The notes below the pieces were generated by a model that saw only the letters and a program-made list of their open reading frames with translations, had not been told where the DNA came from and ran no database searches. The position numbers were made by a program, and so were the translations under genes. Below are positions 15,897 through 23,360 of a stretch of DNA of 34,108 bases, one piece after another. Position 1 is the first letter of the stretch; every line of letters begins with the position of its first letter. Location: contig JBIILZ010000034.1 in assembly GCA_044338255.1 (NCBI GenBank), positions 1-34,108 of the forward strand, written 5' to 3'. The stretch comes from CAIUVD01 sp044338255 (GTDB lineage Bacteria > Planctomycetota > UBA11346).

Positions 15897-15924
15897 GGAA
15901 ACTTAATACCATATTTTAGTTTCC
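15897..15924 (+). promoter_or_regulatory. Hairpin covering the leader of the FAD-oxidoreductase gene
   Basis: GGAAACT (15897-15903) and AGTTTCC (15918-15924) are perfect complements with a 14-nt AT-rich loop, ending directly before the ATG at 15925. A further TGGAAAC at 15888-15894 could pair instead with GTTTCCA at 15919-15925. The only SD-like AGGAAA is inside the left arm. Confidence 0.45.
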
Positions 15925-17211
15925 ATGCGCATCGCGATTATCGGAACCGGCATTGCCGGCATGACCGCCGCCTGGCTGCTGCAACGGCAGCCCGGCGAGC
16001 ACGACATCACCGTCTACGAATCCGAGCCTCGCATCGGCGGACATACCAACACCGTTTCCGTCGATCATGGCGGACGGACGTGGGCGGTGGATACCGGCTT
16101 CATCGTCTGCAATGACTGGACCTATCCCAACTTCCTAGCCCTGATGAAGACCCTCGGCGTGGCCTTGCAGCCGACGACGATGAGCTTCAGCATGCGCGAT
16201 GAAGGCAGCGGCATCGAGTACGGCGGCAGCACCATCAACAGCCTCTATGCCCAGCGCGGCAATTTTTTCAGCTGGTCGTTCCAGCGCATGGTCCGCGAGA
16301 TCCTGCGCTTCAATCGCGAAGCCATCGAGCTCCTGCAGGCCGAGGATGCCGATCCCCTGGCCGAGATCCCCTTGGCCGAATACCTCGCCAGCCGCGGTTA
16401 TCATCAGGAGTTCATCGATCATTATCTGGTGCCGATGGGCGGCGCCATCTGGTCGAGCTCACGGGCCGCGATGTTGCGCTTTCCGGCGCGCTTCCTGGTG
16501 CGCTTCATGCACAACCACGGCATGCTCTCGGTCAACGCCCGCCCGCAGTGGAGAGTCGTCGCCGGCGGCTCGCGGACCTATGCCGAGGTCCTCACGCGGC
16601 CATTCCGCGAGCGCATCCGCACCGCCCAGCCGGTGCTTGGCGTCAGCCGTCAGGATGGTCAGGCTTGGGTGCGCACGAGCGCCGGCAGCGAGGGCTACGA
16701 GGCCCTGGTGATGGCCTGTCACGCCGACACCGCCCTGCGCCTGATCGACCAGCCAAGCGCCGCCGAGAGCGATATTCTGCGCTGCTTCCCGTATCAGGAG
16801 AATCTCGCGGTGCTGCACACCGACGAGAGTTTCATGCCCCGTTCACGGCGCGCCTGGAGCGCCTGGAACCATCACGTGCCGGTCGATCGCGAACGGGCCG
16901 TGGCGGTGACCTACGACATGAATGCCTTGCAGGGCCTGGACGCCGATTGCCGCTTCCTGGTGACCCTCAATCCGCATCGCGCGGTGCGTGGCGCGGTGCT
17001 CAAATCGCAGGTCTATGAGCATCCCTTGTTCACGCCCGAGTCGCCCGCCGCGCAGCGTCGCCATGGCGAGATCAACGGCGTCGATCGCCTGTATTTCGCC
17101 GGTGCTTATTGGGGCTACGGTTTCCACGAGGATGGCGTGCGCAGCGCCTTGGCAGCGGTCAAGCCGTTGACTGCCTCGACGATCACCAGCTCTGCGGCGG
17201 TGCCGAGGTGA
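15925..17211 (+). CDS. FAD-dependent amine-oxidase-like oxidoreductase
   Basis: A 428-residue flavoprotein. The N-terminal dinucleotide-binding motif GTGIAG (7-12) is followed by the typical YESEPRIGGHTNTV segment and the C-terminal FAD motif RLYFAGAYWGYGFHEDGVRSAL. The family (NAD(P)-binding, amine-oxidase-like) recurs beside DUF1365 and cyclopropane-fatty-acid-synthase-like genes. A member of this type is assigned to desaturating a methylated acyl chain in the furan fatty acid pathway (UfaD); the assignment here rests on context. The next gene's GTG overlaps its stop (GTGA, 17208-17211). Confidence 0.88.
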   Translation: MRIAIIGTGIAGMTAAWLLQRQPGEHDITVYESEPRIGGHTNTVSVDHGGRTWAVDTGFIVCNDWTYPNFLALMKTLGVALQPTTMSFSMRDEGSGIEYGGSTINSLYAQRGNFFSWSFQRMVREILRFNREAIELLQAEDADPLAEIPLAEYLASRGYHQEFIDHYLVPMGGAIWSSSRAAMLRFPARFLVRFMHNHGMLSVNARPQWRVVAGGSRTYAEVLTRPFRERIRTAQPVLGVSRQDGQAWVRTSAGSEGYEALVMACHADTALRLIDQPSAAESDILRCFPYQENLAVLHTDESFMPRSRRAWSAWNHHVPVDRERAVAVTYDMNALQGLDADCRFLVTLNPHRAVRGAVLKSQVYEHPLFTPESPAAQRRHGEINGVDRLYFAGAYWGYGFHEDGVRSALAAVKPLTASTITSSAAVPR

Positions 17212-17963
17212 ACAGCGCCGTCGCCAGCGGGCGGGTCAGCCATCGGCGGAGCTGGCCGATGGCCCATGCCTTCACCTATCGCACCGGCTGGCTGCTGATC
17301 GATACCCGAGAGGCCGCCCTTGCTCTCGATCGCGGCTGGTGGTGCGGATTCCGCCGCCCGGCGGTGGTTCGCTTCCATCGCCGGGATTTTCTCGCCGGCG
17401 TCGATGATCTCGACACCGCGGTGCGTGATCGGGTGCAGGCCGAACTCGGCCAGCGTCCGCAGGGCGCCATCCAGGTGCTCACCAACCTGCGCATGGCCGG
17501 GCACTGCTTCAATCCGGTGAGCTTTTATTTCTGCCGTGATGCCGCCGGCGACGTGCGGCACATCATCGCGGAAATCACCAATACGCCCTGGGGCGAACGC
17601 CACGCCTACGTCCTCGGCGGAGCCGACGACCCCGCTGATCAGCGCTTCACCTTTGCCAAGCGTTTCCACGTTTCGCCGTTCCAGCCCATGGATCAGCGCT
17701 ACGCGTGGCGCTTCCGCTTTGCACCGCACGCCGTGGCCATCCATATGGTCAATCATCAACGGATCGAAGGCGTCGAGCGCACGGTGTTCGATGCCGCGCT
17801 GAGTGTTTCCTTGGCGCCGATGACGCCGGCGCGCCTGCTTCGACATCTGCTCAGCTGGCCGCTGATGACGGTGCGCGTGGTGTGGGGGATCTATTTCCAA
17901 GCTCTGCGTCTACAGCTCAAGCATGCTCCGTTTTTTACGCACGCCCCGGTAAGGCCATCATGA
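17208..17963 (+). CDS. DUF1365 family protein
   Basis: A 251-residue DUF1365 protein. The N-terminus VASGRVSHRRSWPMAHAFTY matches the family's opening, and NLRMAGHCFNPVSFYFC is its signature block, followed by EITNTPWGERHAYVL. Its biochemical function is not established. The start is the GTG at 17208 overlapping the upstream stop; the longer open frame from 17109 would lie inside the FAD gene. Its own stop overlaps the next ATG (17960-17963). It always seems to travel with FAD-oxidoreductase and CFA-like genes, so a role in acyl-chain modification is inferred. Confidence 0.9.
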   Translation: MNSAVASGRVSHRRSWPMAHAFTYRTGWLLIDTREAALALDRGWWCGFRRPAVVRFHRRDFLAGVDDLDTAVRDRVQAELGQRPQGAIQVLTNLRMAGHCFNPVSFYFCRDAAGDVRHIIAEITNTPWGERHAYVLGGADDPADQRFTFAKRFHVSPFQPMDQRYAWRFRFAPHAVAIHMVNHQRIEGVERTVFDAALSVSLAPMTPARLLRHLLSWPLMTVRVVWGIYFQALRLQLKHAPFFTHAPVRPS

Positions 17964-19270
17964 CCAACTCCAATCTCTCCCCGTCGCTGATGTCCGGGTC
18001 CTTGGAGCGGGCGGCGCCGGCCGTCACTAGTCGGCGCCTGCCGCTGCCGCAACGGCTCCTGCGCAGCATCGTCCTGGGCCGTCTGAATACCCTCGATCTG
18101 CCCCTGGAATTGCATGAAAACGGCGCCGTCGTGCTCGCCAGCACCGCCGCCAATCCATGCCGCGTGTGGATCACCGATGTGCGCTTCTGGGCGGCGATCG
18201 CCCTCGATGGTTCGAACGGTTCCGGCGATGCTTACGGCGAAGGTTGGTGGACTACCGACGACCTCACCGGACTGGTGCGCATGCTGGCGCGTCATGCCGA
18301 AGCCCTCTCGCGCCTCGATGGCGGCTTGGGCAAGATGCTCATGCCGCTGTTCCGCCTCGCCAATCGTGCGCGGCGCAACACCAAGGACGGGGCCCGCGAA
18401 AACATCCAGGCGCATTACGATCTCGGCAATGCCTTCTTCTGCCGTTGGCTCGATCCGACCATGACCTATTCGAGCGCGTGGTTCACCAGCCCCACCGCCG
18501 CCCTCGGCGAGGCCCAGGTGGCGAAGATCGAGCGTCTGCTTGATCGCGTTGAATTGCGCGCCGGCGAACATCTCGTGGAGATCGGCACCGGCTGGGGCGA
18601 GCTCGCCCTACGTGCGGCGGCGCGGGGTGCGCGCGTGACCACTGTCACCATCAGCGAAGAGCAGCATCGCCTCGCTACCCGCCGCGTCGCCGAGGCCGGA
18701 CTGGCGGAGCGCATCGATGTGCGCCTCTGCGATTACCGCGACCTCACTGGCACCTATGATAAGCTCGTGTCGGTAGAGATGATCGAGGCCGTGGGCCGCG
18801 AATTCTATCCAGCGTATTTCAAGACCCTCTCGACCCTACTCAAGCCCGGCGGCTTGGCGGCGATCCAGGCGATCACCATTCGCGATCAGCTGTTCCACAA
18901 GGCCGCCCGCGAATCGGACTTCATCAAGCGGCGGATTTTCCCCGGCTGCTGCATCCCCTCGATCGAGATCCTGGTCGGCGCCGCGCGGCGGCATAGCGAC
19001 CTCAATCTCGTCCAGCTCGAGGATTTCGCGCCGCATTACGCGCGGACCCTGGAGCTGTGGCGCAGCACCATGAAGTCCCAGGCCACGGAGCTGCGCGCGC
19101 TCGGCTACGATGATCGCTTCCAGCGGCTGTGGGAGTTCTACCTGAGCTATTGCGCCGGTGGCTTCGCCGAGCGCGCCTTGGGCGTCGCCCATCTGGTGTT
19201 CGCCAAGCCCGGCTGGCGTGCCGCCGATCATCAAGCCCTGGTCGGCCCTGCGGCTTGGGAACAAGCATGA
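17960..19270 (+). CDS. Cyclopropane-fatty-acid-synthase-like methyltransferase (first copy)
   Basis: A 436-residue SAM-dependent enzyme that would methylate or cyclopropanate double bonds of membrane phospholipid acyl chains. AHYDLGNAFF (151-160) and MTYSSAWF are family blocks, VEIGTGWG (206-213) is SAM motif I, VEMIEAVG carries the conserved Glu, FIKRRIFPGCCIPS contains the conserved Cys, and FYLSYCAGGF the conserved C-terminal Tyr/Cys segment. It is coupled by ATGA on both sides to DUF1365 and DUF2878. Full length for the family. Whether it forms a cyclopropane, a methyl branch or a furan precursor cannot be told from sequence. Confidence 0.93.
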   Translation: MTNSNLSPSLMSGSLERAAPAVTSRRLPLPQRLLRSIVLGRLNTLDLPLELHENGAVVLASTAANPCRVWITDVRFWAAIALDGSNGSGDAYGEGWWTTDDLTGLVRMLARHAEALSRLDGGLGKMLMPLFRLANRARRNTKDGARENIQAHYDLGNAFFCRWLDPTMTYSSAWFTSPTAALGEAQVAKIERLLDRVELRAGEHLVEIGTGWGELALRAAARGARVTTVTISEEQHRLATRRVAEAGLAERIDVRLCDYRDLTGTYDKLVSVEMIEAVGREFYPAYFKTLSTLLKPGGLAAIQAITIRDQLFHKAARESDFIKRRIFPGCCIPSIEILVGAARRHSDLNLVQLEDFAPHYARTLELWRSTMKSQATELRALGYDDRFQRLWEFYLSYCAGGFAERALGVAHLVFAKPGWRAADHQALVGPAAWEQA

Positions 19271-19788
19271 CCATCTCCTGGCGCCGCAACCTCGCCTATG
19301 GGGTCGCTTGGCAACTCGCCTGGTTTGCCGCCGTCGTTCCAGCTGGCCGGGGCCTGCCCTGGGTCGGCCTGCTCGCGGCCCTGCCGGTGGTGCTCATCGG
19401 CGGCTGGGGGCGTTGGCCACGGGCGTGGTGGGTGATGGCCGTGTCGCTGGCCATCGGCGTGGCCGTGGATGCCCTCCTCGGTCTCAGCGGAGCGGCGAAC
19501 TTCCCGGGTGGGGCCCTTGATGGCCGGCTGTCGCCGCCGTGGATGTGGCTGCTGTGGGTGCAGCTCGGACTGGCCCTGGACCTGTGCCTGGCGTGGCTGC
19601 GTGGACGGCTGTGGCTGGCGGTGCTCTTCGGCGTTGCCGGGGCTCCCGGAGCGTATCTCGGTGGTGTGGCCTTTGGAGCGATGCTCGCTCCGCACGGCAC
19701 GCTGATCCTCGGCTGCGCCGTTGGTCTGGCCTATGGTCTTGCCCTTCCCTTGCTGATGAGGCTTACCCCATGCTCGAACAACTCCTGA
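19267..19788 (+). CDS. DUF2878 family integral membrane protein
   Basis: A 173-residue, very hydrophobic protein with about five predicted transmembrane helices (for example PWVGLLAALPVVLIGGW and WWVMAVSLAIGVAVDALLG). Length, Trp richness and position between CFA-like and DUF1295 genes match DUF2878. No catalytic residues are recognisable and the function is unknown. The ATG at 19267 overlaps the CFA stop. The next gene begins inside it (19-nt overlap). Confidence 0.8.
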   Translation: MTISWRRNLAYGVAWQLAWFAAVVPAGRGLPWVGLLAALPVVLIGGWGRWPRAWWVMAVSLAIGVAVDALLGLSGAANFPGGALDGRLSPPWMWLLWVQLGLALDLCLAWLRGRLWLAVLFGVAGAPGAYLGGVAFGAMLAPHGTLILGCAVGLAYGLALPLLMRLTPCSNNS

Positions 19789-20555
19789 TTGCCTGGGCCG
19801 GCCTGAGCGCCGCCTTGTGGCTCCTGTGGTGGTGGCAGACGCGCAGCCATGATGCTTCGAGCGTCGATGCCGCCTGGGCCCTGGGCATCGGGGCGTGCGC
19901 GGTGTGGTATGCGGCCAGCGGCGACGGCGATCCCGCGCGGCGCTGGCTGGTTGCCGCGTTGATCGGTGTCTGGGCCCTGCGCCTGGGCCTGCATCTGGTC
20001 CTCGATCGGGTGCTCAGGGCGAGCGCCGAAGATGGTCGCTATGCCGCCATGCGCGCCCATTGGGGAGCGTCGGCGAATGCCCACTTCGCGTGGTTCTACC
20101 AGGCCCAGGCGGTGGCGGCGCTGCTGTTCTCGTGGCCGTTCCTGGTCGCGGCCCATGACCCGCGACCGTTGGGCCTCAGCGACGTCCTGGCGCTGGCGTG
20201 GTGGGCGTCGACCCTGGCCATGGTCACCGTTGCCGATCGCCAGCTGGCGCGTTGGCGCGCCGACCCCGCTCATCAGGGTCGCACCTGCCGCAGCGGCTGG
20301 TGGCGCTATTCCCGGCATCCCAATTATTTCTTCGAATGGCTGCACTGGTTCGCCTATGTCGCCCTGGCCTGGGGCGGACCGGGTGGTCCGTGGACCTTCG
20401 CCATCCCCGCCCTGCTGCTGGTGCTGCTGCTCTTCGTCACCGGCATCCCCTATGTCGAAGCCCGGGCGCTGAAGACCCGTGGCGATGATTATCGTCGCTA
20501 TCAGCGCGAGACCTCAGTGTTCGTGCCCCTGCCGGTGCGCCAGATCAGCGGCTGA
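19770..20555 (+). CDS. DUF1295 / steroid 5-alpha-reductase-like membrane protein
   Basis: A 261-residue polytopic membrane protein. The C-terminal block SRHPNYFFEWLHWFAYVALA and the final GDDYRRYQRETSVFVPLP are the family hallmarks. Relatives reduce double bonds with NADPH or methylate isoprenyl-cysteines. A lipid double-bond reductase role fits the neighbours but is inferred. It starts within DUF2878 (19-nt overlap) and is followed after 28 nt by the second methyltransferase. Confidence 0.9.
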   Translation: MLEQLLIAWAGLSAALWLLWWWQTRSHDASSVDAAWALGIGACAVWYAASGDGDPARRWLVAALIGVWALRLGLHLVLDRVLRASAEDGRYAAMRAHWGASANAHFAWFYQAQAVAALLFSWPFLVAAHDPRPLGLSDVLALAWWASTLAMVTVADRQLARWRADPAHQGRTCRSGWWRYSRHPNYFFEWLHWFAYVALAWGGPGGPWTFAIPALLLVLLLFVTGIPYVEARALKTRGDDYRRYQRETSVFVPLPVRQISG

Positions 20556-20583
20556 AAACTTTTCATTTCCCAAGCGAGTATCC

Positions 20584-21615
20584 ATGTCCCTTTCCCTTGC
20601 GCTCGTCGAACACGGTCTGGTTCCCGATTTCATCACCCGCGCCGGCATCCGCCGTCTGCTGGCGGAGCGTCTCGAGGAGGAATCCTCGGCCGTCGGCGCA
20701 GCCCGCCGGCAGCGCTACCTGGCCGATCTGCGCCAAGCTCCGCTGGCCATCGAGCAGGCGGCGGCCAACGCCCAGCATTACGAGGTCCCCACGCAGCTCT
20801 ACGAGTACTGCCTGGGCAAGCGGCTGAAGTATTCCTCGGGCTGGTGGGGAGAAGGCGTGCGCAACCTCGATGAGGCCGAGGAGGCGATGCTCGCGAAGTC
20901 GGTGGCCCACGCCGGCCTGCGCGACGGCATGGACATCCTTGAGATCGGTTGCGGCTGGGGTTCCTTGTCGCTGTACATGGCCGAGCACTTTCCGCACGCG
21001 CGCATCACCGCCATTTCCAACAGCCGCACCCAGCGCGAGTTCATCACCGCCCGCGCCCAGCAGCGTGGCTTCGAGAACCTCACCGTCCTCACCCGCGACG
21101 TCGTCGTCTTCACCACCGAGCAGCGCTTCGATCGGGTGGTCTCGATCGAGTGCTTCGAGCATCTGCGCAACTACCACGAGTTGTTCCGGCGCATCCGCAT
21201 TTGGCTCAAACCCGACGGCAAGCTGTGGACGCACATCTTCGTTCACCGCACGTATACCTATCCGTTCGCCACCGATGATGCCGACAGCGACGATGGCAAC
21301 TGGATGTCGCGGCATTTCTTCACCGGCGGGCAGATGCCGGCGTTCGACCTCTTCGCGAGCTGCGATGCGGATCTGGTGGTCGAAGACGCGGTGCGCATCA
21401 ACGGCACGCACTACGCCAAGACCGCCCGCGCCTGGCTTGAGAATCTCGACCGCCATCGTGTCGAACTGCGTGCCGTGCTCACCGCCCCCGGCGAGGATCC
21501 CGAGGTCCGCCTCAACCGTTGGCGGATGTTCTTCATGTCCTGTGAAGAGCTGTGGAACTATGGCGGTGGCGAAGAATGGCTGGTGGGCCATTACCTGCTC
21601 GCCCCGCGTCGCTGA
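20584..21615 (+). CDS. Cyclopropane-fatty-acid-synthase-like methyltransferase (second copy)
   Basis: A 343-residue SAM-dependent methyltransferase of the CFA superfamily, clearly different from the first copy. QHYEVPTQLYEYCLGKRLKYSSGWW replaces HYDLGNAFF...YSSAWF, SAM motif I is LEIGCGWGSL, and SIECFEHLRNY replaces the VEMIEAVG block. It lacks the FPG-CC segment. This shorter subtype is seen at the end of such lipid clusters and in natural-product methyltransferases. Substrate unknown. The start at 20584 follows AGCGAG; earlier ATGs overlap the previous gene. Its stop directly abuts the convergent chemoreceptor stop. Confidence 0.9.
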   Translation: MSLSLALVEHGLVPDFITRAGIRRLLAERLEEESSAVGAARRQRYLADLRQAPLAIEQAAANAQHYEVPTQLYEYCLGKRLKYSSGWWGEGVRNLDEAEEAMLAKSVAHAGLRDGMDILEIGCGWGSLSLYMAEHFPHARITAISNSRTQREFITARAQQRGFENLTVLTRDVVVFTTEQRFDRVVSIECFEHLRNYHELFRRIRIWLKPDGKLWTHIFVHRTYTYPFATDDADSDDGNWMSRHFFTGGQMPAFDLFASCDADLVVEDAVRINGTHYAKTARAWLENLDRHRVELRAVLTAPGEDPEVRLNRWRMFFMSCEELWNYGGGEEWLVGHYLLAPRR

Positions 21616-23253
21616 TTAGCTGCTGAGCCCGGCCTTGAAGGTCGCCGCCGCCTGGCTGAGGGCCTTGCTGCCTTCGGCGAGGCCTGCGGCGGCGAGGGCC
21701 ACGGCCTGTGCGGCTTCGCCGGTGGCGGTGGCGGCGGCGCTCGAATCGTTGGCCCCACGGGCGACCTCATCGACGACGGCGGTCTGTTCCTCGACGGCGG
21801 CGGCGATCGATGTCGCGGCGTTGTTCAAGCGCTCGACCGATTCGGCGATCGCCTGCAGGGCCTGATTCGAGGCTGACGTATCAGAGATCACCACGGCGAT
21901 GCGCTGGCCGATATTGCCGGTGGCGGAACTGGTTTGCGTGGCCAGGGACTTGACTTCGTTGGCGACGACGGTGAAGCCCCTCCCGGCAGCTCCGGCGCTG
22001 GCGGCTTCGATGGTCGCATTTAGCGCCAAGAGGTTGGTCTGGTCGGCGATCCGCCCGATGACTTTCGCCACTCCGGAAATCTCCCCGCCGGCCTTTGCCA
22101 GCCGCTCCATGGCGGCAACACCGGTGGTGGTGCGCTCGGCGCACAGCGAAGCCAACTGCGAGGCGCTGGCGGCCTGATTGGAGATTTCGCGGATCGAGGC
22201 GCTCAGTTCGGTGGTCGCCGAGGACACGCTGTGGGCATTGTTGGCCACCTGCGCGGCCACTGCGCCCTGCGCCTGCGCGGTCTTCTGCAATTCGTCGATG
22301 CGTTTATCGAGGTCGCTCAAGACCGCGCCCAGCGAGTGATCGAAGGACTCGAGGAGCGTCTTACGCGATTCCCGTCCGCGCAGTTCGATGTAATTTAGCC
22401 GGGTCTGCAGCACTGCCATGCTTGTCTGCAGAGCGCCGAATTCATCATGGCGATCAAGTTGGAAAGTTGTTTCGAGACGGCCATTGGTGAGGCCTTCCAT
22501 CTGCCGTTGGATCTGATCCAGCCCGTTGGCCAGACGGCGGCAGATGAGGATGCCGGAGGCGATCGCCACCAGCACCGCACTGCCGCCGAATGCGCACGTC
22601 AACCAGACTTTCGCACGATCGGAGGCATGCTCTTGGGTCACCGTCGCGGATGGTTCCGTTCTGAGGTCGCTCCGGTTGCGTTGCACGCCAGCCAGCCCCG
22701 CCCAGGAGGTAGCTGCGACCAGGCCGATCAGGAGCAGTAAGCTGAGGACGATCTGTGTCCGCAGGTACGTTACTCCGCGTCCCCAGGCCGCCAGTAGGCC
22801 GCGCCGGCGCAGACGTCCGGCAACCACCATCAGCTTACGATTGCCGGCGTTCATCTTCTGGTAAGCGGTTTCGGCGGTGGCGATCTCCTCCGCCGAGGGC
22901 CGGCAGCGCACCGAGACGAAACCGCTGATATTGCCATCCTCGCCGACCTCGGGCGAGACCGCCGCGCGCACCCAGTAATGATCGCCGTTGGCACAGCGGT
23001 TTTTGACGATGCCCACCCAGCCCTTGCCGGCTTTGAGGGTCGCCCACATATCGGCGAAGGCCGCCGCCGGCATCTGCGGATGACGCACGATATTGTGCGC
23101 CTGGCCGAGGGTCTCTTCGCGGGTGAAGCCGCTGATGGCGATAAAGGCTTGGTTGGCGTAGGTGATGACGCCTCTGAGATCAGTACGGCTGGATAAGTAG
23201 GCGTCAATGGGGACGTCGTGATTACGATCGGTGAGGGTGCCATTATCGCGCAT
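21616..23253 (-). CDS. Aer-like PAS chemoreceptor (methyl-accepting chemotaxis protein)
   Basis: A 545-residue energy/redox taxis-type receptor. The N-terminal PAS contains HPQMPAAAFADMWATLKAGK and GIVKNRCANGDHYWVRA, very close to the FAD-binding PAS of Aer. Two membrane spans (LSLLLLIGLVAATSWAGLAGV and VWLTCAFGGSAVLVAIASGIL) are separated by a short periplasmic loop, then a HAMP-like region and the signalling hairpin with DQTNLLALNATIEAASAGAAG. The start at 23253 yields the usual Aer-like N-terminus; the frame is open for 113 more codons of non-homologous sequence. It lies 107 bp downstream of the amylase-like gene on the same strand. No che genes are adjacent. Confidence 0.93.
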   Translation of the reverse strand: MRDNGTLTDRNHDVPIDAYLSSRTDLRGVITYANQAFIAISGFTREETLGQAHNIVRHPQMPAAAFADMWATLKAGKGWVGIVKNRCANGDHYWVRAAVSPEVGEDGNISGFVSVRCRPSAEEIATAETAYQKMNAGNRKLMVVAGRLRRRGLLAAWGRGVTYLRTQIVLSLLLLIGLVAATSWAGLAGVQRNRSDLRTEPSATVTQEHASDRAKVWLTCAFGGSAVLVAIASGILICRRLANGLDQIQRQMEGLTNGRLETTFQLDRHDEFGALQTSMAVLQTRLNYIELRGRESRKTLLESFDHSLGAVLSDLDKRIDELQKTAQAQGAVAAQVANNAHSVSSATTELSASIREISNQAASASQLASLCAERTTTGVAAMERLAKAGGEISGVAKVIGRIADQTNLLALNATIEAASAGAAGRGFTVVANEVKSLATQTSSATGNIGQRIAVVISDTSASNQALQAIAESVERLNNAATSIAAAVEEQTAVVDEVARGANDSSAAATATGEAAQAVALAAAGLAEGSKALSQAAATFKAGLSS

Positions 23254-23360
23254 CGGAAAGCATCTCCGGGCAACTATACCCGGGATTTTTCTCGCGCGCA
23301 ATTCGCGCCCAGCGTCGAGTCTCGTTGGCGTGATAATCCACAGCCAGACTGTCCCAGCCG

